Origin: Chloroflexota bacterium
GTDB lineage: Bacteria; Chloroflexota; Anaerolineae; J102
Length of the DNA: 7,827 nucleotides
Direction: 5' to 3'
Assembly (NCBI GenBank): GCA_024276255.1
Contig: JAJRXO010000220.1
Location: forward strand, 1 to 7,827
The first letter of the stretch is position 1; every line of letters begins with the position of its first letter. The translations under genes and the position numbers were made by a program. Shown one piece after another: positions 1 through 5,883 of this stretch. The notes beneath the pieces are model-generated. The model was given only the letters and a program-made list of their open reading frames with translations, made no database searches and had not been told where the DNA came from.

Positions 1-491
1 TGCCGCTGGGCACCAGTGCAGTCACCCTGGGCTTTGGCTATATCGTTGCCCTGGGCAGGCCTCCCCTGAACCTGCGCTCCAGCCTGCTCATCCTGCCCAT
101 TGCCCACACCCTCATCGCCTTTCCTTTTGTTCTGCGTTCGGCGCTGCCCATTCTGCGCGGTATGCAGCCACAGATCCGCGAGGCCGCGGCCGTATTGGGA
201 GCCTCGCCAGCAGCCATCTGGCGTTACATCGACTTGCCGGTGCTGGCCCGCGCCCTGCTGGTGGGCATGGTGTTTGCCTTTACCATCAGCATGGGTGAAT
301 TCGGCGCCAGCCTGCTTGTAAGCCGTCCCCAATTCCCCACCCTGCCCATTGCTATCTATCGTTTTCTGGGCCAGCCCGGTCTTGCTAATTACGGACAGGC
401 CCTGGCTATGAGCGTGATCCTGATGGCCACAACCGCCGTCGGCTTCGTGGGCATCGAAAACCTGCGTTATGGAGACATCGGTGAATTCTGA
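1..491 (+). CDS. ABC importer permease, Fe3+/thiamine type (5'-truncated, C-terminal part)
   Basis: This is the C-terminal 162 residues of a binding-protein-dependent transporter permease; the reading frame is open from base 3 and the N-terminus lies outside the window. The fragment has about four hydrophobic segments (near residues 3-20, 26-46, 82-100 and 130-150). Between the second and third is a textbook EAA loop, EAAAVLGASPAAIWRYIDLP (bases 180-239), which docks on the ATPase. The flanking GEFGASLLVSRP and LPIAIYRFLGQPG stretches, and the ending RYGDIGEF, resemble permeases of the FbpB/ThiP class. These are usually about 500-residue proteins with two fused permease domains, so this would be the second domain. 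The stop codon lies inside the start of the ATPase gene, so the two are translationally coupled. The substrate cannot be read from the sequence: Fe3+, thiamine or a related solute are all possible, and the binding protein that would help is not in view. Confidence 0.9.
   Translation, partial: PLGTSAVTLGFGYIVALGRPPLNLRSSLLILPIAHTLIAFPFVLRSALPILRGMQPQIREAAAVLGASPAAIWRYIDLPVLARALLVGMVFAFTISMGEFGASLLVSRPQFPTLPIAIYRFLGQPGLANYGQALAMSVILMATTAVGFVGIENLRYGDIGEF
471..483 (+). promoter_or_regulatory. Shine-Dalgarno GGAG and GTG start of the ATPase gene, inside the permease 3' end
   Basis: GGAG (471-474) is followed by a six-base spacer and GTG (481-483), all within the last codons of the permease. It decides the ATPase start in favour of GTG 481 over ATG 469, whose own G is the first base of the GGAG. 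The overlap suggests that ribosomes finishing the permease feed initiation of the ATPase. Confidence 0.65.
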
Positions 492-1569
492 CAGGCATGC
501 ATCTGCTCCACCGGCCTTTTTGGTCGCAAAAAACATCCACAAGTCGTTTGATGGCGTGCCTGTGCTCAAGGGCGTGGACCTCAGTATTGGCGGCGGGGAA
601 ACCGTGTGCCTGCTGGGGCCCAGTGGCTGCGGAAAAACAACCCTGTTACGGGTCGTGGCCGGTCTGGTGCAGCCAGACGCCGGTCAGGTGTGGTGTGAAG
701 GTCAGGATGTGACCCATGTGCCGGTGCACCGACGCGGGTTTGGCCTCATGTTTCAGGATTACGCTCTGTTCCCGCATATGAGTGTGTTCGATAACATCGC
801 CTTTGGCTTGCGTATGCACCGCTGGCCGCCGCCGCAGATCCGCCAGCGCGTGGAGGAATTGCTGACGTTGGTGAATCTGCAACGCTTCAGCCAGAGCAAG
901 GTATACGAGCTCAGCGGGGGACAGCAACAACGCGTGGCGCTGGCCCGCAGCCTGGCCCCGCGGCCTCGCCTGCTCATGCTCGATGAACCCCTGGGTTCGC
1001 TGGATCGTGTGTTGCGCGATCGATTGCAGGATGAGCTGCGTTCGCTGCTGGGGCAGTTGCAACAGACCGCGCTATATGTCACTCACGATCAGTGGGAGGC
1101 CTTTGCCATAGCCGATCGCATTGTGTTGATGAACGAAGGTCGTGTGGAACAGGTGGGCACGCCCACTGCCATCTATCTCAGCCCGGCCAGCCGTTTTGTC
1201 TCGCGTTTTCTGGGCTTCCGCAACGAACTATCTGCCCGCCTCGTGGCTTTGCAGCCCCAGCCCATCCTCGAAAGCCCATTGGGGCGTCTTTATCCAGCCT
1301 CGGTTCCGGCCTCATGCCGCGTGGGCGACATCGTGACTGTGGTCATTCGCCCCGAAGCGGCCACCTTTGGCCCCTGCGCAGACCAGCCCTGTTTTACCCT
1401 GCGCCTGCTCGATCTCTCTTTCCGTGGCGCCCAGACTGTATGGCGCCTGGCCGCGGGCGATGAAGGCGCCATCCTGGAGTTTTTTCTGCCGCCGCCGGCC
1501 CGGCCCCCGCGTAAGGGCGATGAAATATGCCTCTGTTTTGATGCCCGGGGCATGATCGTGTTCAAATAA
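481..1569 (+). CDS. ABC importer ATP-binding protein, FbpC/PotA-like, with C-terminal TOBE-like domain
   Basis: ATPase subunit that powers the permease encoded just upstream. Numbered from the GTG at 481 (362 residues), it has Walker A GPSGCGKTT (46-54), Q-loop FQDYALFP with Q92, signature LSGGQQQRVALARS (about 144-157), Walker B LLMLDEP with catalytic E169, D-loop GSLD, and the H-loop THDQ with H202. After about residue 245 comes a divergent beta-rich tail containing VVIRPEA, typical of TOBE domains in the CUT1/Fe3+/polyamine ATPase group. I prefer GTG 481 as the start because GGAG at 471-474 sits six bases upstream. The in-frame ATG at 469 would add METS but has no Shine-Dalgarno sequence before it. 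Either start overlaps the permease end (11 or 23 bp), which implies coupling. The 3' end overlaps the convergent phosphoesterase gene by 8 bp (1562-1569), with no terminator between them. Confidence 0.95.
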   Translation: MNSDRHASAPPAFLVAKNIHKSFDGVPVLKGVDLSIGGGETVCLLGPSGCGKTTLLRVVAGLVQPDAGQVWCEGQDVTHVPVHRRGFGLMFQDYALFPHMSVFDNIAFGLRMHRWPPPQIRQRVEELLTLVNLQRFSQSKVYELSGGQQQRVALARSLAPRPRLLMLDEPLGSLDRVLRDRLQDELRSLLGQLQQTALYVTHDQWEAFAIADRIVLMNEGRVEQVGTPTAIYLSPASRFVSRFLGFRNELSARLVALQPQPILESPLGRLYPASVPASCRVGDIVTVVIRPEAATFGPCADQPCFTLRLLDLSFRGAQTVWRLAAGDEGAILEFFLPPPARPPRKGDEICLCFDARGMIVFK

Positions 1570-2542
1570 TCGCTTTCAGCTGTCCTTTGTAAGGATCATG
1601 TTCGAGGATGTACTGGTCGCGAGCCGTGGCCTGGACGTAGGCGTTGAACATCTCGCGCAGGGGTGTTTGTTTTGTGTCGAAGTGCGCTTCTGCCCAGTGA
1701 AAGAACAGGGATATCTCGCGATCGGCAGTGACGATCTCCCAATAAAAGAGTATGCTGATCACGCCACCCTGCTCCAGCATGCCGCTGGTAAAATACGACT
1801 CCAGCACCGGTCGTCGGTCGTAGGGTATACGATAGTGCGTGGCCTGCCAACCACCCCATACCGCGGGGTCATCGGTGCTTTGCAGCAGGCAGAACTGTGC
1901 CCGCACGTCGCTGTTCAGGGGCATCCCCACGCTGCCGGGATTGATGACATGCCAGCGCCGGCCCGGCGTTGACTCCGATGTTCCATAAGCGTGGGGGTCG
2001 ATATAGAAATCGTCGTCCGTATGCCGCCCATCGCTTTCAATCATCCAATCCAGCTGCACGTGGGTATGGGCACTGACCAGGGTCGGTTGCGAAACGGGGT
2101 CGAGGAATTGCAGGATCTCCTGACGGGGCTGGCCTTCGTAAAATCCCCAGCGATGATGGCCGGGCGAGCCATGGGTTACACGTAACGGTTGGGTGTGGGG
2201 ATAAAGCAGGGTGAGTTCGTCGGGCAGTCCCGCCAGATAACGCCCGTGCTCGGGTTTCAGGTTTTTCACCAACCAGTGCAGTTGGCCCCAGCGTTCCCTG
2301 TCGTTGCTGTTAGGCACATCGTGCTCGGTGCCATAGTTCAGGTAGTAGAACTCGTGATTACCGCGTGTCACCAGCCAGTCGCTGGGGCGCACGCGCTCGA
2401 CCACGTCGTTGCTGTTGGGCACTGCATTGATGATGTCGCCGTTGATGAGGATTTGATCTGGCTGGTGGCGTTCCAGCTCGGCCATGACTGCCTCGAGGGC
2501 GTGGATATTTCCGTGGATATCGGCAAGGACGGCAAGACGCAT
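1562..2542 (-). CDS. calcineurin-like metallophosphoesterase with extended C-terminus
   Basis: A cytoplasmic 326-residue protein with no signal peptide. It has the full metallophosphoesterase metal-ligand set: D8 and H10 in DIHGN, D36 in NGDII, N62-H63 in GNHE, H124 in THGSPG, and H159/H161 in SAHTHVQ, followed by the conserved INPGSVGMP. This two-metal fold hydrolyses phosphomono- or phosphodiesters. The YfcE-like arrangement (DIHGN at the very N-terminus, GDI about 25 residues later) says family but not substrate; nucleotide, protein or sugar phosphates are all possible. Compared with compact YfcE-like enzymes it has an insert of about 30 residues after SAHTH and a tail of roughly 80 residues, including an amphipathic end. 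The start is the first possible one: upstream codons run back to the TAG of the CBM48 gene without another ATG, GTG or TTG. No Shine-Dalgarno sequence is visible. It is probably co-transcribed with the CBM48 gene 27 bases upstream. Confidence 0.93.
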   Translation of the reverse strand: MRLAVLADIHGNIHALEAVMAELERHQPDQILINGDIINAVPNSNDVVERVRPSDWLVTRGNHEFYYLNYGTEHDVPNSNDRERWGQLHWLVKNLKPEHGRYLAGLPDELTLLYPHTQPLRVTHGSPGHHRWGFYEGQPRQEILQFLDPVSQPTLVSAHTHVQLDWMIESDGRHTDDDFYIDPHAYGTSESTPGRRWHVINPGSVGMPLNSDVRAQFCLLQSTDDPAVWGGWQATHYRIPYDRRPVLESYFTSGMLEQGGVISILFYWEIVTADREISLFFHWAEAHFDTKQTPLREMFNAYVQATARDQYILEHDPYKGQLKAII

Positions 2543-2572
2543 GGTAGATGGTTGCTGGAGCGTGGTTTTCTA
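2543..2572 (-). other. in-frame TAG plus nine sense codons joining CBM48 and phosphoesterase genes
   Basis: Read on the minus strand, the CBM48 gene ends TGT TAG and then continues in the same frame through nine codons (encoding KTTLQQPST) straight into the phosphoesterase ATG. No other stop, no alternative start and no purine-rich ribosome-binding site lies in the linker. The phosphoesterase must be translated by coupling or reinitiation, as a weakly initiated gene, or by occasional readthrough of the TAG. Confidence 0.75.
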
Positions 2573-2857
2573 ACAGTCGACAACCGAGTTTTCAGACCCC
2601 ATGTCATTGGGAACGTAACGATCGGCAGCCCAATCGTTTTCCCACCGGCCGTCGATGCGATAACGATACTGGTAGCTGCGGCCGCTCTCGAGATCGACGA
2701 CCAGCTTGAAATCGCCGTTTTTCAGGTGCTTCATGAATTGGGGTTGCCAGTTGTTGAAATCACCGGCCAGTTCTACTCTGTGGGCTTTTTTAGCGAAATC
2801 GACGCGGAATGTTACTTTGGTCGCGTTGCGGGATTTGATGGGTTGTTTTTTGATCAT
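2570..2857 (-). CDS. small stand-alone CBM48 (isoamylase N-terminal/AMPK-beta-type glycogen-binding) protein
   Basis: A 95-residue protein that is essentially one carbohydrate-binding domain. Family hallmarks are VTFRVDF (15-21), the ELAGDFNNWQP strand-turn with W37 (29-39), a GDFKLVVDLESGRSYQYRY stretch (48-66), and RIDGRWENDWAADRYVPND (67-85) with W72 and W76, ending in GSENSVV as such domains do. In AMPK beta, branching enzyme and isoamylase this fold binds alpha-1,4-glucan or packs against a catalytic domain. No catalytic residues are present, so a binding or targeting role is inferred. AGGA (2866-2869 on the opposite strand) eight bases before the ATG is a good ribosome-binding site. The terminator at 2933-2983 separates it from the zinc-ribbon gene, so it probably has its own promoter between them, though I found no convincing -35/-10 pair. 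The phosphoesterase follows in the same frame after its TAG stop. Confidence 0.88.
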   Translation of the reverse strand: MIKKQPIKSRNATKVTFRVDFAKKAHRVELAGDFNNWQPQFMKHLKNGDFKLVVDLESGRSYQYRYRIDGRWENDWAADRYVPNDMGSENSVVDC

Positions 2858-2932
2858 GCTTGTATTCCTGAATGTGAGAGTAATGATGATGCAGACCCGG
2901 ATAACAGACAGTCCGCGTCGATTCAGCCAATG

Positions 2933-2983
2933 AAAAACCTGCTGTAAGGCCGTCGAGTTGAAACTGCGACGGTGCAGCAGGTT
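2933..2983 (-). terminator. intrinsic terminator of the zinc-ribbon protein gene
   Basis: A long hairpin: the outer arms AACCTGCTG (2936-2944) and CAGCAGGTT (2975-2983) pair perfectly over 9 bp, extended by a G-T and an A-T pair. After a 3-base bulge the inner arms CCGTCG (2950-2955) and CGACGG (2967-2972) pair over 6 bp, with a possible AGTT/AACT extension in the loop. On the minus strand the hairpin is followed at once by TTTTT (complement of 2933-2937, the last two bases shared with the arm). It starts 27 bases beyond the stop of the zinc-ribbon gene. There is no T tract on the plus-strand side, so it is directional. Confidence 0.85.
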
Positions 2984-3010
2984 ATGATCTGGGGAATGCG
3001 GGGGACGGGA

Positions 3011-3574
3011 TCAGGATTCTGGCGGTGGTACGAGGTCGTTGACGGGCAGCGTTGGGAAGTTTTCGGGCGCAGGCGGGGGTTCGTTCCGCATGGGAGGCGG
3101 GGCGCTCATAGGCGCCGGAGTGGTTGCGGCCGGAGCGCCCGGCCGGGCGCCACAGTGGGGGCAACGTTTCCAGGCGTGGTCCAGCAACTGACCGCATTCA
3201 TGGCAGGGTTGCCGCAGCTCGGTCTCGCAGTAAGGGCAGAATTGCCAGTCGGTGGCCACGGGCCGGCCACAGTGGAAGCAGGTCGGCGCCTGTTCGATCT
3301 CCCGCAGCAGCGCTTCTTCTTCCAGCGCCCGATCGTATTGTTCTGCCAGGGTCTGCCGGGGGCGCAGCAATAAGTACAGCAATACCCCGATGGGGCCAAA
3401 GATGAGCACCAGCAACGAGGCCAGCAGGGCGGCGAAGATGTCGGACGAACGGGTGCGGATATCGCGCCACGCCCACACGACAAGGCCTACCCAAAAAGCG
3501 ACCAGCAGGCCGCTGATAATGGCGACGATCCATTCCAGGCCGACGCCGATGAGATTGGCGAGTTGTTCAGGCAT
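3011..3574 (-). CDS. membrane-anchored double zinc-ribbon protein
   Basis: A 187-residue protein of unknown function. Two hydrophobic helices (about residues 14-36 and 46-70) are followed by a charged, probably helical stretch (75-95). Next come two zinc ribbons: C99-x2-C102 with C113-x2-C116, and C124-x2-C127 with C138-x2-C141 (CFHCG, FCPYCE, CHECG, RCPHCG). The last 45 residues are rich in proline and alanine and look disordered. The hairpin LIFGPIGVLLYLLLRP resembles the short two-helix anchors of PLDc_N-like and other small membrane proteins. The zinc ribbons presumably face the cytoplasm. Double zinc ribbons often act as structural or nucleic-acid/protein-binding modules, but nothing here identifies a partner. 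GGAG lies 11 bases before the ATG, a somewhat long spacing. The gene appears to be monocistronic, ended by the hairpin at 2933-2983. Confidence 0.85.
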   Translation of the reverse strand: MPEQLANLIGVGLEWIVAIISGLLVAFWVGLVVWAWRDIRTRSSDIFAALLASLLVLIFGPIGVLLYLLLRPRQTLAEQYDRALEEEALLREIEQAPTCFHCGRPVATDWQFCPYCETELRQPCHECGQLLDHAWKRCPHCGARPGAPAATTPAPMSAPPPMRNEPPPAPENFPTLPVNDLVPPPES

Positions 3575-3635
3575 TGAGAGGATTGCTCCAGGATGATGAA
3601 GTTCGGGGGCGACCCCGCTTAGCCAGGCATGTCAA

Positions 3636-3668
3636 ACTCCGCGCAATGGCCAGGCCAGGACGCGGAGT
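3636..3668. repeat. inverted repeat, 8-bp perfect arms
   Basis: The arms ACTCCGCG and CGCGGAGT are perfect complements around a 17-base loop that itself carries GGCC twice. It lies about 60-95 bases upstream of the zinc-ribbon start codon, so it could be a 5'-UTR hairpin, an operator, or a remnant terminator of the ligase gene. There is only a three-base T run on the minus-strand side. Confidence 0.45.
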
Positions 3669-3745
3669 CGATGCTTAGCAAGAAGTTATGATAGCACAAA
3701 GTGCTTGCGAGGGTGAAAAGGCAGGCGTGACGCGTGCACATCTGT

Positions 3746-3792
3746 CCCGCCTGCGCCTGGTTCGCATCCTCGGTTTTCTGCAACCGGGCGGG
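3746..3792 (-). terminator. possible weak or factor-dependent terminator after the acyl-CoA ligase gene
   Basis: An interrupted GC-rich inverted repeat lies 18 bases beyond the ligase stop codon. CCCGCC (3746-3751) pairs with GGCGGG (3787-3792), and GGTT (3759-3762) with AACC (3782-3785), with unpaired bases on one side. Position suits a terminator, but no T tract follows on the minus strand, so this is a weak call. Confidence 0.25.
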
Positions 3793-3809
3793 CGTAAGGT
3801 GCTCAGCCC

Positions 3810-5483
3810 TTACCCATCTTTGGCAAGTTCACGGCGTAGCACTTTGCCCACAGCACTCTTGGGCAATTCTGAGCGAAATTCTATGTGCCGCGGCACTTTG
3901 TAGCCGGCCAGCCGTTCCCGGCAATAGGCCCGGATTTCGTCGGCCGTGATAGAGACGCCTTCTTCGGGCACGATCCAGGCTTTGACCGCCTCGGTCGTGC
4001 GCGGATCAGGCACGCCGGCGACGCCCACTTCCTTAACCGCCGGATGACTGGCAATGACTTCTTCGACCTCGCGGGGCCACACCTGGAAGCCACTGGGCTT
4101 GATCACATCTTTCTTGCGATCAACGATGAACAGATAGCCGTCTTCATCCAGATATCCCAAATCGCCGGTAAACAGCCAGCCGTCGCGGATGGTCTCTGCC
4201 GTGGCTTCGGGGCGGTTCAGGTAGCCCAACATGAGCTGTGGCGCCGACAGGATGATCTCGCCTACCTCGCCAGTCGGGAGGTCGTTCTCGCCGGTTTCCG
4301 CATCGACAATACGCACCACTACATCCGGCGCCGGCATCCCCACCGATCCCGGTTTATAGGCTCCCAACACAGGGGTACACACGATGGCCATCATCGATTC
4401 GGTGAGCGCGTAGCCCTCCACGATGCGCGACTGGGTCAGCTTCTCGAAGCGTTCCTTGGTGTCGCGCAACAGGGCGGAGGCGCCCGAAATGCACAGGGTG
4501 ATGGAGCTGAGGTCGGCTTTGCCGGATTTGACCTTGGGATGATCGAGCAGCGCATTGTAAAAGGTGGGCACGCCCGGCACGAACGATGCCCGTGCTTTCT
4601 CGATGGTCGAGATGACGTCGGTGATGTCGCGGGGATTGGGCACCAGCGCCATGGTGCCGCGTTTGACAAGGGCGACCGTCTGTACCCCTGCAGCGGCGAA
4701 CACATGGAACAACGGCAGGCTGCACAACACGATCTCTGTCCAATCGTTGAATGCGTGCTGGAACCATTCGCCGATCTGCAGACCGGAAATAACCAGCGCC
4801 TGGTGTGAACCCAGCGCGGCTTTCGAGAGCCCGGTCGTGCCACCGGTGAACAGGATCAGTCCCGGATCCTGGGGATTGATGTCGATGGCAGGGCGGGCAG
4901 CTCCCTGATGGCGCTTGAGGATATCCTGAAACCAGATATCTCCTGCAGCCAGTTCGATGGCGTGTCCTTCTTTTTTCTCCTTAAGCAGGGTAAACAGCAG
5001 GCGCAGGAACGAAGGCAGGTATTCCTTGATGCTGGTGGCAATCACACGCTTGACCGGCGTCTTTCCCTGCACATCTTTGACCTTGTTATAGAACATGGTA
5101 ATCACGATTGCAGTTTGAGCGTCTGCTTCGTTGAGCATGTGCTCGAGTTCGCGGCCTGTATACAGGGGATTGATGGAGGCCACAATGCCGCCTGCTTTCC
5201 ACACCCCCAGTTCGGCAATGACATACTGGGGGGCATTGGCCATCAGGAGGGCCACGCGATCGCCTTTTTGTATGCCCATGTCCACCAGGCCGGCGGCAAA
5301 GGTATTGCTGAGCTGGTCCAGCTCGGCATAGGTGAGCGTTGCGCCTTTGAACCACAGCGCGGGGTGGTCTGGCCGCAGTTCGGCGGTTTCATGGACAATG
5401 TCAGCCAGCGTTGTTTCGGGATAGGGCGCCAATGAGGCGCGTACGCCTTTGTCATAATGCGCTAACCAGGGATATTGTGTCAT
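3810..5483 (-). CDS. fadD: long-chain fatty acid--CoA ligase (FadD-type acyl-CoA synthetase)
   Basis: Activates a fatty acid with ATP and CoA through an acyl-adenylate to give acyl-CoA, AMP and PPi. The 557-residue protein is full length for the FadD group of the ANL superfamily. Motifs in order: the phosphate loop LFTGGTTGLSK (211-221), where TGGTTG is the FadD version of the usual TSGTTG; LPLFHVFA (256-263); GYALTES (357-363); FTGDLGYLDEDGY (438-450) with ribose-binding D441; the hinge DRKKD (455-459) followed by IKPSGFQVWPREVE (461-474), the FadD linker signature; and PKSAVGKVLRRE with catalytic K547. A GGAGG sequence seven bases before the ATG is a strong ribosome-binding site. It is transcribed away from AOR, from a promoter at 5593-5621. 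The exact chain length is not readable, and medium- or aryl-chain acids are possible, so the symbol marks the family only. Confidence 0.94.
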   Translation of the reverse strand: MTQYPWLAHYDKGVRASLAPYPETTLADIVHETAELRPDHPALWFKGATLTYAELDQLSNTFAAGLVDMGIQKGDRVALLMANAPQYVIAELGVWKAGGIVASINPLYTGRELEHMLNEADAQTAIVITMFYNKVKDVQGKTPVKRVIATSIKEYLPSFLRLLFTLLKEKKEGHAIELAAGDIWFQDILKRHQGAARPAIDINPQDPGLILFTGGTTGLSKAALGSHQALVISGLQIGEWFQHAFNDWTEIVLCSLPLFHVFAAAGVQTVALVKRGTMALVPNPRDITDVISTIEKARASFVPGVPTFYNALLDHPKVKSGKADLSSITLCISGASALLRDTKERFEKLTQSRIVEGYALTESMMAIVCTPVLGAYKPGSVGMPAPDVVVRIVDAETGENDLPTGEVGEIILSAPQLMLGYLNRPEATAETIRDGWLFTGDLGYLDEDGYLFIVDRKKDVIKPSGFQVWPREVEEVIASHPAVKEVGVAGVPDPRTTEAVKAWIVPEEGVSITADEIRAYCRERLAGYKVPRHIEFRSELPKSAVGKVLRRELAKDG

Positions 5484-5592
5484 TTGCAGCCCTCCACTGA
5501 GCCAGAATCACAGAAAATGGATGGTTGTAGAAAGTGAATTAGGGGAATAGATTACGCTGTTTTCGCCATACCAGCATCGTTGCTCACTTATC

Positions 5593-5621
5593 ATTATACT
5601 GGATCGACATAATTGCCACAA
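5593..5621 (-). promoter_or_regulatory. sigma70-like promoter for the acyl-CoA ligase gene
   Basis: On the minus strand a perfect TATAAT (5598 to 5593) is preceded by exactly 17 bases and TTGTGG (5621 to 5616; TTG of the consensus TTGACA). Transcription would start near 5586, giving a leader of about 100 bases before the ATG at 5483. No obvious operator palindrome overlaps it. Confidence 0.65.
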
Positions 5622-5664
5622 ACAGCTTGCAGAGACGTGATGCGCCCTAAACATGCCCCATTTC

Positions 5665-5693
5665 TTGACGCCGGAACAGCGAACGTGTAAGAT
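5665..5693 (+). promoter_or_regulatory. sigma70-like promoter for the AOR transcript
   Basis: TTGACG (5665-5670, five of six consensus bases), a 17-base spacer, then TAAGAT (5688-5693, five of six). The predicted start is near 5700, which leaves a 5' leader of about 228 bases before the AOR ATG. The -35 element is 43 bases from the -35 of the opposing ligase promoter, so a regulator bound between them could act on both. Confidence 0.7.
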
Positions 5694-5705
5694 TTATGTC
5701 AGTTA

Positions 5706-5724
5706 CCTGGGCGAAGCAGCCCGG
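5706..5724 (+). promoter_or_regulatory. stem-loop at the 5' end of the AOR leader RNA
   Basis: CC-(T)-GGGC (5706-5712) pairs with GCCCGG (5719-5724) around the loop GAAGCA, leaving one bulged T. It begins within a few bases of the predicted transcription start and ends just before the AGGAG of the small leader ORF. It could protect the 5' end or tune ribosome access. Confidence 0.5.
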
Positions 5725-5738
5725 AACAGGAGTCTGGC

Positions 5739-5843
5739 ATGGTCGAACGGTCGTATTGCATTGTCCCCCTCTATCAGATTGAACGGATTATTGTAGCTGG
5801 CTGCAAGGCACCACGGGCGCAAGATAGGATTGTGGGGCTATGA
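5739..5843 (+). CDS. candidate 34-residue leader peptide or small protein upstream of AOR
   Basis: A short ORF (ATG 5739, TGA 5841-5843) that I do not recognise. Its start region is the best-formed initiation signal in the leader: AGGAG (5728-5732) six bases before the ATG, and about 40 bases after the predicted transcription start. The peptide begins MVERSYCIVPLYQIER, continues IIVAGCKAPRAQ and ends DRIVGL. It has two cysteines (C7, C22), a mildly hydrophobic middle and several arginines, with no clear membrane helix. It is in the same frame as AOR; after its TGA the frame stays open for 28 codons up to the AOR ATG. It may be a regulatory leader peptide, a real small protein, or chance. It is too short for homology to be judged by eye. 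Confidence 0.4.
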   Translation: MVERSYCIVPLYQIERIIVAGCKAPRAQDRIVGL

Positions 5844-5883
5844 AGAGGACAACATACGCCCGAAGTTGCTACGACCGCTTTTT
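5748..5883 (+). promoter_or_regulatory. candidate structured RNA in the AOR leader (nested helices plus U tract)
   Basis: Complementary segments nest in order: CGGTCGTA (5748-5755) with TACGACCG (5870-5877), 8 bp; TTGTCC (5761-5766) with GGACAA (5847-5852), 6 bp; CTATC (5771-5775) with GATAG (5823-5827), 5 bp; and a local hairpin TTGTAG-CTGG-CTGCAA (5791-5806) containing one G-T pair. The outer 3' strand is followed directly by CTTTTTA (5878-5884), so its release or pairing could matter for termination. The helices are short and far apart, and some could be chance. The fold overlaps the 34-codon ORF. No known riboswitch class is claimed. Confidence 0.35.

Larger units (their letters stand above)
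3575..3809. other. intergenic region with inverted repeats between zinc-ribbon and acyl-CoA ligase genes
   Basis: No credible gene lies here. It should carry the 5' control region of the zinc-ribbon gene and the 3' end of the ligase transcript. Three inverted repeats are visible: ACTCCGCG/CGCGGAGT (3636-3643 and 3661-3668), AGCAC/GTGCT (3693-3697 and 3701-3705), and an interrupted CCCGCC...GGTT/AACC...GGCGGG (3746-3792). None is followed by a T tract on the minus strand, so none is a clean intrinsic terminator. No convincing minus-strand promoter was found. Confidence 0.5.

Noticed and set aside
2858..2932. Promoter for the CBM48 gene between the terminator and its start codon
   Set aside because: One should exist because a terminator precedes the gene, but TTGGCT and TTATCC are 20 bases apart and no better pair was found, so no specific site is claimed.
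2189..2947. 252-codon open frame on the plus strand, antisense to the phosphoesterase and CBM48 genes
   Set aside because: Low-complexity valine-rich translation mirroring the real genes, no family motifs, and it crosses a gene boundary and runs into the terminator arm.
3607..3635. Minus-strand TTGACA (3635 to 3630) as promoter of the zinc-ribbon gene
   Set aside because: A perfect -35 hexamer, but at 16-18 bases downstream the sequence is GC-rich (TCGCCC region) with nothing like a -10 element.
3885..4808. 307-codon open frame on the plus strand, antisense to the acyl-CoA ligase
   Set aside because: It lies wholly inside a gene with every FadD motif. Its translation is rich in H, R, G and D without domain character, and such mirror frames are expected in GC-rich coding DNA. 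The same applies to 4908-5435.
5841..5880. TGA at 5841-5843 read as selenocysteine to join the small ORF to AOR
   Set aside because: No stable hairpin of SECIS type follows the TGA at the needed distance, and AOR has a proper start and complete N-terminal domain without the extension.
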